The notes: generated by a model from the letters alone, not told the origin. A stretch of 62,304 nucleotides of DNA from Jiangella muralis (GCF_001270745.1 NZ_LFXL01000043.1:1-62304); one strand, 5' to 3'. Shown: positions 15,033 through 24,085, counted from the first letter of the stretch. Numbers and translations: made by a program.

Positions 15033-18000
15033 CTACGCTGCAGGCGAGCCGGCGCGGGCGACGCGGACGGCGTGGCGGAGGACGTCGGCGGTGCGGGCGT
15101 CGGCGACGTCGAGGGTGAGGTCCGTAGCGAGCAGCCCGACCACGTCGTCCACGCGGCGGGCGACGCCGTCGGACTCGGTCCAGCGGGCCAGCGCCGCCAG
15201 TTCGCGGCCGGTGTAGTCACTGATCGACCGGCCGCTCACGATCAGCGGCCGGTTGCCCTGACGCACCGGCTCGGGCTCCGCGTCGGAATCGGACGAGCGG
15301 ACGGGTTCGGGGCCGGCGGCGGTCCGCGAGCCCGCGGTCGTCCCGCGTGCCGCGGTGGTGCTGCCGGCCGCCGACGCCTCGCCGCCGGCGCCCTTCCGGC
15401 CAGCGGGCGCAGCGGCTCCGCCGGCCGCCGTCGACGCGCCGCCCGCGCCCTTCTGACCAGCGGCCGCGGCGTTGCCGTTCGCCGACGCGCCGTCGTCCGC
15501 CGCTGGCGGGCCGGCCTTCTCGGCCCTGCCGCCGGCATTCGACGTGCCGGGAGCGGTCGACGAGGCGCTTGCGGTCGGCTGATCCGCTGCTTCGGCGCTC
15601 CCTGCCGCTGCCACTCCGGCGCCAGCGGTCGTCGCACCCGCTGCCGCCGTCTTGCCGTCAGTTGTCGCGGCCGCGCCTGCCGCCGGGTCCGCCGCGGCGT
15701 CGCCGCCCGCAGCCGCCTCACCCGCGCCCTGACCGCCGCCCGTCGCCGAGTTGCCCGCAGCCGTCGCCGGGTCGGTCGCGGTGGTCTGGCCGGAAGCTGG
15801 CCGTTGGGTCCCCTTGGCCGTAGACACGGATCGCTGACCGACCGGCGGGCGCTGAGCGGCGACGGTCCCCTGCGCGGACACCGGCTCATCCTCCGGCATC
15901 CCCGCGACGATGTCGGCCTCGGCCGCCGCGACGGCCCAGTCGTAGGCGTCGGCATCGCGGACGGCCTGCTCGTACGTGGCCAGCAGCCGCTCGGTCTCCG
16001 CGTCCGGGTCGGCCGCCCACGCCGCCGACCAGATGCGGTGCACCGCCCAGCCCAGCCGCATCAACTGCTCCTGCCGCAGCCGCTCCCGCTCCCGCGCGCT
16101 GCGCCGGGCCGCGTACGTCTCGCCGTCGGTCTCGACCGCCAGCACGAACCGCGACCGCCGCGTCGGGTGCCGGACCGCGACGGCGACACCGCCGGGCCCG
16201 CCGTGGCCGAGCACGATCTCCGCCTCGACGCCGGCCGCCTGGAGCCGCTCGGCGACGGTCTCGGCGAGCAGCCCGGACCGGCCCGGCGCCGCCGTGGCAC
16301 CCTCGACCCAGTCGGGCTGCGGCCCCTTCTGCACGTACGCCAGGAACTGCCCGAGCGCCTGCGCACCGGGCGTCGTCAGCCGCCGCGGGCTGAGGTCGTC
16401 GGCGCCGAACGTCGCCACGACGGTGAGCCGCTCGCGCGAGCACAGCGTCGCCGCGCTGAGCCGTCGCTCGCCGCCGGGGCGCCCCAGGGCGCCGAAGCGG
16501 TACAGAATGCGCCCATCGACCGACCGGCCGTAGCCGAGCGTCAGGATGATCGCGTCGCGGACGTCGCCGGAGACCCGCTCGACGTCCTTGATGAAGAACG
16601 GTTCGGCACGATCGCCGCGCAGGTGCGGCGCGACCTCGGGGGCCCGGATCAGCGCGTGCCGCAGCGCCGCGTCCAGCCGCTCGGCGTGCCGCGGGCCGAG
16701 CGTGACGACGCCGAGACTCTCGTGCGGACGCTTGCGGACGTGGTCCAGGACCAGCTCGACGACCCGGCCGACCTCGTCGGACGAACTGTCGACGGGGTCG
16801 TCGGCGATGGGGTCGGAGTCGACGATCTCCATGGTCACGCGGTCGGCGCCGCCGACGCCGGGGACGGTCGTCAGGCGGGCCGCGTGAGTCGTGCGAGCGG
16901 CGAAGCCGACGAGGCGGTCGTCGCGGACCCGGTGCTGCCCGGTGAGCAGCCGCTCAGGCAGGGCGTCGCGGAGCAGGTCGACGACGGAGGCGGGCGGCTC
17001 CTGCGCCCAGGGCCCCTCCTGCTCGTCGGGGTCCGGCGCGGGCTCGACGGCGATGGTGAATGGCGGCCGCGCGATGTCGTCGTCGCCGACGAGGATGACG
17101 CGGGCGCCGCGGGCCAGCGCCGAGACCGCCTCGGCGACGGCGAGCCGTCCGGCGTCCTCGACCACGACGACGTCGAACAGCGGCCGCGGCGGCAGCAGCT
17201 CGGCGACGGACAGCGGCGACGCGACCCAGCACGGGACGGTCACCAGCGCCAGCTCCGGCGCCTCCTCGACCAGCGCGCGCGGCGTGGCCGGCAGCGCGCT
17301 GTCGGGCGACTCGGCCAGGACGGCGGTCTGGCCCTCGTGCTGCGCGGCGACGTCGGCGAACCGGGCCCGCCGCGCCTCGAGGACGCGTCCGGCGGCGGCC
17401 CGCACCTCGACCATGTCGGCGGCCCGGAACTCCTCCAGCCGCCGGTCGTGCGCATACCGGTCGAACCGGCCGAGCGCGGGGTCGGTGGAGCGCCACAGGT
17501 CCAGCAGCGACGAGTACCAGGCGTAGTCGAAGACCGCCTCGACCTGGTCGGCGCCCAGTCCGCGCCGGCGCAGCTCGGCGATGAGGTCGTCCAGCCCGGC
17601 CGCGGACAACTCGGCCTGCAGCTCGTACAGCCGCGGCAGCGAGCGCAGGTGGCCGGCGTCGGCGATCAGCTCGTCCAGCCGCTTCGCGACGTCGGCGAAG
17701 GAGAGGTGCTCGAGGTCGGCGGTGCGCGGGTTGCCGTCGGCGAGCGTGGCCAGCGCGTGCCGGACGCCCTTCGCGGCGTCGACGGCGTTGGCGAGGTGCG
17801 GCCCGGTGCGCGGCGGCTTGCCGTCGCGGGACCGCTCGCGCCACGTGGCCAGCTGCTGGCGCGCGGCGATCAGGCCCTCGTGCTGGCGCGGACGGTGCTG
17901 CCGGCCCGCCTTGCCGGTGCGGTCGGCGAGCCGTTTGCGCAGCTTGCGCCGGGTGAGGAAGCCGGACTCGGCGCCCTGCGCCGCACGGTAGGCGCGGTCG

Positions 18001-19634
18001 CCGGTGGCGGCGGCCAGCTCGTCGAGCGGCTCGTCCCAGATCTGCGTGCCCAGCGTCTCGATGGTCCGCCCTACCGACGCCAGCAGGTCGACGGTCTCGA
18101 GGCACTCGGCGATGGTGCCCGGCCCGGCCAGCCCGACCTCGACGGCGGCCCGGGTGGCGGCGTTCTTCAGCCGTGGCAGCGCCCGTTCGCGTAGTTCGGT
18201 GACCGTGCCGAAGAGCGCGTCGGCGGCCCGGATGTCGGGGACGTCGGAGCCGAACCACGGCGAGCCCGACTCCGTCAGCGTCAGGCCCTCGATGTTGGCG
18301 AAGTCGCGCAGCTGCAGCCGGACGTGCGCCGTGCTGCCGGCCCGCCCGAGGACGTCGGGGTCGACCCGCGCCGGCGTGCGGGCGAACTCCTGCGCCGTCG
18401 CGACCAGCACCATCGCCTCGTGCGCCGTCGAGCCCCACGGCTGGCGGATGACGTGGATCGCGTCGCGGTAGGCGTCGAGGTCCGTGGCCAGCGCGGCGGC
18501 GGTGCCGGGCGTGATGTGCTCGAACTCGCCCGGCCGGGCCCGCTGCAGCCGGCGGGCGGTCTCGGCGATCTGCTGGACGGCGGCGGCGGGCGGCGTGCGC
18601 CCCGCGTCGAGAACGACGTCGCGCAGGCCGACGGAGTCGAGGCGGGCGACGAGGTCGTCGAGGACGGCCCGCTTCTCGCCCACGACGAGCACCCGCTGGC
18701 CCCGTCCGACCAGCTCGGACACCAGCGCCGCGACGGTCTGCGTGCGGCCGGTGCCGGGCGCGGCGGCGACCCGCAGGTGGCCGTCGCCGGCGGCGGCCGC
18801 GACCACCTCGTCCTGCTCGGTGTCGGTGTCGAGGACGCGGTAACGCAGCTCAGCGGGGCTGCCGGCGCGCGTGACGGCGGACAGCGCGGCGGAGTCGCCG
18901 GCCAGCGCGGCCACGACATCGTTGCGCTGCAGGTCGACGCCGAGTGCGGCGAGGTCACGGCTGAGCGCCAGCGGGATCGTGGTGAACGTCGCCAGCACCG
19001 CCCGGTGCGCGATGGCGAACCCGTCGACGACGTGCGGCGGGGCGAACTCGCGCAGCCGCTCGACCACCGTCGCGTACCGCAGCCGGCCGGCCGGGTCGCG
19101 CAGGTCGTCGGTGGCGAAGCGGAGCCCGAGCTGGGAGTCCAGCGCCCACAGCAGCACCGGGTTGACGAACGGGTCGTCGGCGACGGTGATGGTGAAGTCG
19201 GTCTCGGCCGGGTCGCGCGCCTCGACGACCGCCGATCGGAGCATGACCGGCGCCGTCGGCCGCCGGGCCGCGAACGGGTTCGCCCAGGTCGCGATGCCGA
19301 CGGCGAGGTAACTGACGGCGATCCCGCGATCCTCGGCCAGCTCGCGGGACTTGTCGCGGATGGCCCGCACCGACCGCAGCGCCGACGTCCGCAGCGGCTC
19401 GTAGGGGAACAGCTTGGAGACCAGGACCGGCGCGCCCTCGAGCAACAGCTTGCGCGCCTCGGGCTCGGCGGCCGCGAGGTCGAGCGTGCCCACCTTGAGG
19501 TCGCGGTAGGACAGCAGCGGATCCCGCCCACCGAGCGCCGCGAGGTCGCCGCTCCACCGTTCGACGGCGTGAGCGACCAGCTCCGCCCGGGTCGGAACGG
19601 GGCCGGCGACGGCGTCGCTGCGCACCGCGCTCAC
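15033..19634 (-). CDS. Large helicase-like protein with Vsr-type nuclease domain
   Basis: A 1533-residue protein. Residues 1-250 resemble the DUF4011-type N-terminus (RDPLLSYRDLKVGTLDLAAA; GAPVLVSKLFPYEPL). A P-loop at 291-300 reads AAPGTGRTQT, with Arg where SF1 helicases have Lys. The motif II region reads VVVVEDAGRLAVAEAVSAL, with ED in place of DE. Late helicase motifs (VVATFGADDLSPRRL, about 1100) follow. Then comes a Vsr/MTES_1575-like nuclease domain with FVLAVETDGETYAA and RLRQEQLMRLGWAVHRIWS. An Ala/Gly-rich low-complexity linker of about 150 residues precedes a C-terminal helical domain (SISDYTGRELAALARWTESD). It resembles single-protein Hhe-type defence helicases, but it also occurs as a stand-alone gene in actinobacteria. 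Function uncertain. Confidence 0.75.
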   Translation of the reverse strand: MSAVRSDAVAGPVPTRAELVAHAVERWSGDLAALGGRDPLLSYRDLKVGTLDLAAAEPEARKLLLEGAPVLVSKLFPYEPLRTSALRSVRAIRDKSRELAEDRGIAVSYLAVGIATWANPFAARRPTAPVMLRSAVVEARDPAETDFTITVADDPFVNPVLLWALDSQLGLRFATDDLRDPAGRLRYATVVERLREFAPPHVVDGFAIAHRAVLATFTTIPLALSRDLAALGVDLQRNDVVAALAGDSAALSAVTRAGSPAELRYRVLDTDTEQDEVVAAAAGDGHLRVAAAPGTGRTQTVAALVSELVGRGQRVLVVGEKRAVLDDLVARLDSVGLRDVVLDAGRTPPAAAVQQIAETARRLQRARPGEFEHITPGTAAALATDLDAYRDAIHVIRQPWGSTAHEAMVLVATAQEFARTPARVDPDVLGRAGSTAHVRLQLRDFANIEGLTLTESGSPWFGSDVPDIRAADALFGTVTELRERALPRLKNAATRAAVEVGLAGPGTIAECLETVDLLASVGRTIETLGTQIWDEPLDELAAATGDRAYRAAQGAESGFLTRRKLRKRLADRTGKAGRQHRPRQHEGLIAARQQLATWRERSRDGKPPRTGPHLANAVDAAKGVRHALATLADGNPRTADLEHLSFADVAKRLDELIADAGHLRSLPRLYELQAELSAAGLDDLIAELRRRGLGADQVEAVFDYAWYSSLLDLWRSTDPALGRFDRYAHDRRLEEFRAADMVEVRAAAGRVLEARRARFADVAAQHEGQTAVLAESPDSALPATPRALVEEAPELALVTVPCWVASPLSVAELLPPRPLFDVVVVEDAGRLAVAEAVSALARGARVILVGDDDIARPPFTIAVEPAPDPDEQEGPWAQEPPASVVDLLRDALPERLLTGQHRVRDDRLVGFAARTTHAARLTTVPGVGGADRVTMEIVDSDPIADDPVDSSSDEVGRVVELVLDHVRKRPHESLGVVTLGPRHAERLDAALRHALIRAPEVAPHLRGDRAEPFFIKDVERVSGDVRDAIILTLGYGRSVDGRILYRFGALGRPGGERRLSAATLCSRERLTVVATFGADDLSPRRLTTPGAQALGQFLAYVQKGPQPDWVEGATAAPGRSGLLAETVAERLQAAGVEAEIVLGHGGPGGVAVAVRHPTRRSRFVLAVETDGETYAARRSARERERLRQEQLMRLGWAVHRIWSAAWAADPDAETERLLATYEQAVRDADAYDWAVAAAEADIVAGMPEDEPVSAQGTVAAQRPPVGQRSVSTAKGTQRPASGQTTATDPATAAGNSATGGGQGAGEAAAGGDAAADPAAGAAATTDGKTAAAGATTAGAGVAAAGSAEAADQPTASASSTAPGTSNAGGRAEKAGPPAADDGASANGNAAAAGQKGAGGASTAAGGAAAPAGRKGAGGEASAAGSTTAARGTTAGSRTAAGPEPVRSSDSDAEPEPVRQGNRPLIVSGRSISDYTGRELAALARWTESDGVARRVDDVVGLLATDLTLDVADARTADVLRHAVRVARAGSPAA

Positions 19635-19786
19635 GGGATCGGTAGCTGGGGAACCGGATGCCTCACACCCCGGAGGCTAGTTCGCGAAGCCCGCTCATGT
19701 GGGGAGGCAAGCCGAATACGTGCACAGGTTTAACCGCAGGCCGTCCGGTTTGTCGCACCCGGTGGACGACGCGCGAGCGGGTATGT

Positions 19787-19816
19787 GCCATGCCGATCAT
19801 CGTCATGGCCTAAAGT
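19787..19816 (+). promoter_or_regulatory. Candidate promoter with dyad
   Basis: GCCATG-N11-CATGGC (19787-19809) is immediately followed by TAAAGT (19811-19816), a plausible -10 hexamer for the gene at 19893. The dyad covers the spacer and could bind a regulator. Weak evidence from pattern only. Confidence 0.3.
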
Positions 19817-19892
19817 GGCGCCGGTCCACGGGGGGCGAGGGTTCCGGCACGCGCGAGATCCGGAACCAAGCCAGGCTCGAAAGGTGTGAGTC

Positions 19893-20432
19893 GTGAAACT
19901 GCTCGAGGACGTCCCCTCGGCCGTCGCCCACCGTCCGCCGCCACGCCGAACCCGTCTCACCCTCGGGGTGGCCGCGGTGTTCCTGCTGGTGGCGGCCGTA
20001 GCCGGCGTGCTGCTGGTCGCGTCCGGCGGATCGGACGACACCGCCGCGGACAGCGACCCGCGTCCGTCCGGGACGCTCACGGACTGGGCCGCCGGCGTCA
20101 CCGACGCCTGCACCACGGTGGCGGCGGAGCAGCCGATCATGGCGCAGGGTCCCGAGGTGCGGCTGGACGTCGCCAACCTCGCCGCGGTCTCGGCCGGGAC
20201 GAGCGCGCTCGTCGCCGCCGTGCATGACGTGCCGGTGCCGGCCGAGGAGACGGAACAGGCGCAGGCCGGCGCCACCGTCACCGCCGGTGACCAGGCCACG
20301 CAGGCGTGGGCCGCGCTGACCGACACGTCCGCCGAGGTGACCCAGGACCAGATCACCCAGGCCGCCGAGCTGACCGCCGGGTTCGTCGCCGGGATGACGC
20401 AACTCGGGGCGAACTGCGCGCCGATCGGCTGA
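19893..20432 (+). CDS. Membrane-anchored extracytoplasmic protein of unknown function
   Basis: A 179-residue protein. A Pro/Arg-rich cytoplasmic head is followed by one membrane span (TLGVAAVFLLVAAVAGVLLV, residues about 24-43) and an extracytoplasmic domain rich in Ala/Thr with two Cys (ACTTVAAEQ and LGANCAPIG) that could form a disulphide. The helical spacing of the domain is similar to small actinobacterial wall proteins, but I recognise no family. GTG start after CGAAAGGTGTGAGTC. It is transcribed towards the trpS leader. Confidence 0.6.
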   Translation: MKLLEDVPSAVAHRPPPRRTRLTLGVAAVFLLVAAVAGVLLVASGGSDDTAADSDPRPSGTLTDWAAGVTDACTTVAAEQPIMAQGPEVRLDVANLAAVSAGTSALVAAVHDVPVPAEETEQAQAGATVTAGDQATQAWAALTDTSAEVTQDQITQAAELTAGFVAGMTQLGANCAPIG

Positions 20433-20456
20433 CGCCGCCACGGTAAGGTGGAGGGG

Positions 20457-20495
20457 TGAAGTCCCTCGTGCTGGTGTGGTGGCTGCCTTCGTAGG
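20457..20495 (+). CDS. trpS leader peptide
   Basis: A 12-residue reading frame MKSLVLVWWLPS beginning with GTG behind GGAGGG. Two adjacent UGG codons (20478-20483) make it a tryptophan sensor: a ribosome starved of charged tRNA-Trp stalls there. It precedes the attenuator hairpins and trpS. Tandem Trp codons in a 12-codon frame right before a Trp-tRNA synthetase gene are very unlikely by chance. Confidence 0.85.
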
Positions 20496-20539
20496 CGGCC
20501 CCCTTCAGCATGTTCATCGGCCGCCGCGACGGCGGCCGA
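20482..20539 (+). promoter_or_regulatory. Ribosome-mediated transcription attenuator of trpS
   Basis: Four segments alternate. Segment 1 GGCTGCC (20482-20488) pairs with segment 2 GGCGGCC (20495-20501). Segment 2 is fully complementary to segment 3 GGCCGCC (20520-20526). Segment 3 also pairs within CGGCCGCCG/CGGCGGCCG (20519-20539), the terminator stem with a 3-nt loop. Stalling on UGG-UGG would cover segment 1, free segment 2 to pair with 3, and prevent the terminator. No U-tract follows the stem. Confidence 0.8.
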
Positions 20540-20586
20540 CCAGGTGACAGCTCTCGCGGTGGCCCTGCCACCGAACGGAGAGCGTC

Positions 20587-21636
20587 ATGACCCTCACCCT
20601 CGACACACCGCTGCTGGCCGACCCGGCCGACATCGCGGCGGACCCGTCGCGGTACCGCGTCCTCACCGGCGACCGGCCGACCGGATCGCTGCACCTCGGC
20701 CACTATTTCGGCACGCTGCTCAACCGCGTCCGGCTGCAGCGTCAGGGCGTCGAGACCTTCCTCGTCGTCGCCGACTACCAGGTGATCACCGACCGGCTGT
20801 CGCCCGGCGAGATCGCGGCGAACGTGCGCGAGGTCGTCCTGGACAACCTCGCGGCCGGCGTCGACCCGGACCACACGACGGTGTTCGCGCACAGCGCGGT
20901 GCCGGCGCTGAACCAGCTGCTGCTGCCGTTCCTCTCCCTGACGACCGTGGCGGAGCTGCAGCGCAACCCGACCGTCAAGGAGGAGGCGGCCGCGTCCGGG
21001 CTGGCGTCGATCAGCGGCCTGCTACTCACCTACCCCGTCCACCAGGCCGCGGACATCCTGTTCTGCCACGGCAACCTGGTGCCCGTCGGCGACGACCAGC
21101 TGCCGCACGTCGAACAGACCCGGCTGGTCGCGCGGCGGTTCAACGAGCGGTACGCCGGCGGGCGCGCCGTCTTCCGTGAACCGCAGGCGCTGCTGTCGCC
21201 GGCACCGCGGCTGGTCGGCGTCGACGGGCGGAAGATGAGCAAGAGCCGCGGCAACACGATCGCGCTGAAGGCGAGCGCGGACGAGACGGCGCGGCTGATC
21301 CGGCGCTCGGTCACCGACGGCCGCCGCGACATCACCTACGACCCCGTCGAGCGGCCAGGCGTGTCGTCGCTGGTCGAGATCGCCGCGCTGTGCCTGGGCG
21401 TCGCGCCGGACGAGGTCGCGGCGCAGGTCGGCGGTGGCGGCTCGGCGCTGCTGAAGGCGCTGGTCATCGACGTCGTGAACGAAGAGTTGCGGCCGGTGCG
21501 GGAGCGGCGGGCGGCGTACGCGGCCGACCCCGGGCTGGTCGGGTCGCTGCTGGCGGCGGGCGCCGAACGGGCGACGGCGATGGCGGCGGCGACGCTGGCG
21601 GACGTGCAGGAGGCGCTCGGGATGACGGCCTATTGA
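20587..21636 (+). CDS. trpS: Tryptophanyl-tRNA synthetase
   Basis: A 349-residue class I synthetase. The HIGH motif is TGSLHLGHYFG (residues 32-42) and the KMSKS motif is GRKMSKSRGN (about 214-223); VVADYQVITDR and PVHQAADILFCHGNLVPVG shape the Trp pocket. It charges tRNA-Trp. The attenuated leader implies induction on Trp limitation or when the enzyme is inhibited; in Streptomyces, an indolmycin-resistant second TrpRS is reported to be controlled this way, so this may be an auxiliary synthetase rather than the housekeeping one. A 15-bp bidirectional terminator follows. Confidence 0.93.
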   Translation: MTLTLDTPLLADPADIAADPSRYRVLTGDRPTGSLHLGHYFGTLLNRVRLQRQGVETFLVVADYQVITDRLSPGEIAANVREVVLDNLAAGVDPDHTTVFAHSAVPALNQLLLPFLSLTTVAELQRNPTVKEEAAASGLASISGLLLTYPVHQAADILFCHGNLVPVGDDQLPHVEQTRLVARRFNERYAGGRAVFREPQALLSPAPRLVGVDGRKMSKSRGNTIALKASADETARLIRRSVTDGRRDITYDPVERPGVSSLVEIAALCLGVAPDEVAAQVGGGGSALLKALVIDVVNEELRPVRERRAAYAADPGLVGSLLAAGAERATAMAAATLADVQEALGMTAY

Positions 21637-21656
21637 AGAGGCGTCCGGGCAAATGG

Positions 21657-21694
21657 GGGCGCGTCCGGCGAGGGTGGGTTCGCCGGACGCGCCC
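21657..21694. terminator. Bidirectional terminator between trpS and the anti-sigma-like gene
   Basis: GGGCGCGTCCGGCGA and TCGCCGGACGCGCCC form a perfect 15-bp stem with an 8-nt loop between the two convergent genes. Confidence 0.85.
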
Positions 21695-21712
21695 GGTGCG
21701 GCCGACTGATCG

Positions 21713-22501
21713 TCAGGGCCGCTGCTCACCGGGCTCAGGGAGCTCGGTGGGCTGCCGATCCTCCGTTCCGGACGGCGGATCGGCGGGGTCGGCGGGCCGC
21801 TCGTCGGGGGAAACGGGCGGCTCCGCCGGGTCGGCGGGCGGATGGGTCGGGTCGGCGCTCGGACGGTCGTCGGGACGGCCCGGATCGTCCGGACGGTGCT
21901 CGCCGGGCGTCGTCGGTACGGTCGTCGGCAGGTCGGGCAGCACCGGTTCGTGGCCCTCGCCTGGGTCGTCGGGCTTGCCGCCCAACTCCTGCGCGTCCTC
22001 GCTGACCTCCTGGCCGTCGACGCCGCCGTCCTGGGCGTCCTCGGCGACGTCCTGGCCGAACTCGCCGGGCTCGTCGAACGAGATCGGCGTCACCGTCTCG
22101 ATCACCGACTCGACCCGCTGCTGCGCGGCGTCGGGCAGCGCTCCGGCGGCGGCGACGCCGGTGAAGCTGGTGAAGATGGCCGCCAGCACGACGGCCGCTC
22201 TGGTCCGCATACTCATCGCCGCCACCCTCCGGCCGAGCCGGTCGCGGACGGTGCGTCCGTGCGGCAGCGGCGACGGCGCGACTCCGGCGAAGTCGCCCCG
22301 TGCGATGCGGCGGGCGAGTTCAGCCGTTGGGGGAACGGCTTCATCTGCACTCCTTCGAATGGCTTCGACCGCGTCCGACAACGCCGTCAGGTCATGGCCG
22401 CCGGGCGGCATCCGTACACCGCGGAGGATCGCCTCGAGGGTCGCGTCGTCAGGAACGGTCGTTGGTGTCATGTCAGCTCTGTTATCGCCGGCGCCGCTCA
22501 T
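21713..22501 (-). CDS. Putative membrane anti-sigma factor
   Basis: A 262-residue protein: a cytoplasmic N-terminus with helical segments (DATLEAILRGVRMPPGGHDL and AEAIRRSADEAVPPTAELA-like helices), one membrane span (residues about 98-120, MRTRAAVVLAAIFTSFTGVA), and a long acidic, proline-rich outer tail (DPGEGHEPVLPDLPTTVPTT and DPAEPPVSPDERP) that is surely disordered. The ATG overlaps the stop of the ECF sigma gene by four bases, the classic sigma/anti-sigma pairing. No zinc-binding HxxxCxxC motif is visible, so anti-sigma activity is inferred from context. Confidence 0.65.
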   Translation of the reverse strand: MSGAGDNRADMTPTTVPDDATLEAILRGVRMPPGGHDLTALSDAVEAIRRSADEAVPPTAELARRIARGDFAGVAPSPLPHGRTVRDRLGRRVAAMSMRTRAAVVLAAIFTSFTGVAAAGALPDAAQQRVESVIETVTPISFDEPGEFGQDVAEDAQDGGVDGQEVSEDAQELGGKPDDPGEGHEPVLPDLPTTVPTTPGEHRPDDPGRPDDRPSADPTHPPADPAEPPVSPDERPADPADPPSGTEDRQPTELPEPGEQRP

Positions 22502-23052
22502 GCGGATACGCCCTTCCGGTCGAGTTGCCGCCGCAACGCGGTCAGCCCCCGGCGCTGCAGCGCCTTGACCGCTCCCGCAGATTTGCCGACGATGCCGGCG
22601 ACCTCGTCGACACTCAGGTCGCCGAGGATCCGCAGCAGCACCACCTCACGCTGGTCGTCCGACAGGCCCGCGCACAACTCGTGCACGCGCCGCCGGCCCA
22701 GCTGAGCGAGGGCGTCCTCCTCCGCGTCGCCGCCCACCTGCTCGCCGATCTCCGGGCCGTCGTCCACGATCAGCGGACGCCGGGACCGCCGGCGCCGCTC
22801 GTCGGTCACCCGGCGATAGGCGATGGTGAAGACCCAGGACCGGAACTGCTGCTCCGATCCGGTGAACGACGACAGGCCGGCGAAGACGCCGAGGAACACC
22901 TCACTGGTGACGTCCTCGGGCTCGTCCGATCCCTGCAGCCGCGCGTAGCCGCCCACGACCGGCGCGAGGTCGGCGTACAGGCGCTCGAACGCCCACGGCG
23001 CACCGACGCGCGCCGCGGCAAGGATCTCGTCGAAGTCCGCTCCGATGACCAG
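22498..23052 (-). CDS. ECF-type RNA polymerase sigma factor
   Basis: A 184-residue sigma-70 family protein. Region 2 spans PWAFERLYADLAPVVGGYAR to EDVTSEVFLGVFAGLSSF and FRSWVFTIAYRRVTDERRRR; region 4 is ELCAGLSDDQREVVLLRILG followed by DLSVDEVAGIVGKSAGAVKA, a helix-turn-helix. No ATG, GTG or TTG exists between the upstream in-frame stop and region 2; the best start is CTG at 23052, five bases after GGAGG. A later GTG would remove the first helix of region 2. Probably co-expressed with and held by the downstream membrane protein. Confidence 0.85.
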   Translation of the reverse strand: MVIGADFDEILAAARVGAPWAFERLYADLAPVVGGYARLQGSDEPEDVTSEVFLGVFAGLSSFTGSEQQFRSWVFTIAYRRVTDERRRRSRRPLIVDDGPEIGEQVGGDAEEDALAQLGRRRVHELCAGLSDDQREVVLLRILGDLSVDEVAGIVGKSAGAVKALQRRGLTALRRQLDRKGVSA

Positions 23053-23125
23053 TGACCCCTCCCGGATGTGCGACGCGACTCACCGGCGTCATCGCCCGGA
23101 GCGGCCGGAAGGGTACGGTCCGGGC

Positions 23126-24085
23126 TCAACTCGCTGGTGGACGGCGGCGGCGCGGGGTGAGGCGGACCGGTGGGAGTGGAGGGGCGGGGATGCGGTCGGC
23201 GCCATGGCCGGCGACGGTGCCGAAACGGTGCTGGCCGGGCCGCTCCCATTCGTCCCGCGCGGCGACGATGTCCTCGTGGCTGCGGCCGACGAAGTTCCAC
23301 CACATGACGAGGTCGTCCGGGAACGGCTCGCCGCCCAGCAGGAACAGCGTCGTGTCGTCGTCGTGCGCGTGGATGGTCAGTTCGGTGCGTCCGGTGCCGA
23401 GGTACAGCAGCGGCCCCGCCTCCAGCCCCGTCCCGGCGACCGTCGCCCGCCCCGTCAGCACCAGGATGGCGTGCTCGAAGTCGGACCGCACCGGCAGCGT
23501 CGCCGTCCCCTCGACGTCGAGCTGGGCGCCGAGCAGCGGACTGTACGTCGTGGCCGGCGATGTCGTCCCGGCCAGCTCCCCCGCCACCACCGTCGCGCGC
23601 ACGCCGTCGCCGTCGTACACCGGGAGGTCGGTGTGCTGCTCGAACCCCGGCACCGCGGCGGCGCCCTCCGGCAGCGCGACCCACAGCTGCAGGCCATGCA
23701 ACAGCGGCGCCTCGCCCAGCGAGATCTCCGAGTGCGCGATGCCCGGCCCGCTCGTCATCAGGTTCAACTGCCCCGGCCGCACCACGACGTCGCTGCCCAC
23801 GCTGTCGCGGTGGCGGATCTCGCCCCGCACCGGCCAGGTGACCGTCTGCAGGCCGGTGTGCGGATGCGGCAACACGACCATGTCCGTGCGCTGCGGACCG
23901 AACTGGTCCAGGAAGCACCACGCCCCGACGGTGGGAAGCTGGCGGTGCGGCAACGTGCGGTTGACCCGCATCGCCCGGATCCCGCCCAACGGCACCTCGC
24001 GCGGCTCCAGCACCCGGCTCGCCGGCCCCTCCTGACCACCGGTCCGACACCGGGTCTCCGCAGGACGCGCATCCAGGTTGCTCAC
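23126..24085 (-). CDS. Pirin-family protein
   Basis: A 319-residue bicupin. The N-terminal cupin carries the pirin signature GAWCFLDQFGP, then LPHPHTGLQTVTW (metal-binding His residues) and RPGQLNLMTSGPGIAHSE. The C-terminal half has GRATVAGTGLEAGPLLYLG and ends in PDDLVMWWNFVGRSHEDIV. Pirins bind Fe or other metals; some have quercetinase activity, others modulate metabolic enzymes. Role here unknown. Upstream of tRNA-Arg in the opposite direction. Confidence 0.92.
   Translation of the reverse strand: MSNLDARPAETRCRTGGQEGPASRVLEPREVPLGGIRAMRVNRTLPHRQLPTVGAWCFLDQFGPQRTDMVVLPHPHTGLQTVTWPVRGEIRHRDSVGSDVVVRPGQLNLMTSGPGIAHSEISLGEAPLLHGLQLWVALPEGAAAVPGFEQHTDLPVYDGDGVRATVVAGELAGTTSPATTYSPLLGAQLDVEGTATLPVRSDFEHAILVLTGRATVAGTGLEAGPLLYLGTGRTELTIHAHDDDTTLFLLGGEPFPDDLVMWWNFVGRSHEDIVAARDEWERPGQHRFGTVAGHGADRIPAPPLPPVRLTPRRRRPPAS

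Noticed and set aside
15033-24085. Defence island around the helicase-nuclease gene
   Set aside because: Neighbouring genes (trpS, sigma factor, pirin, CBS, mscL) are housekeeping types; a single Hhe-like gene does not make an island.
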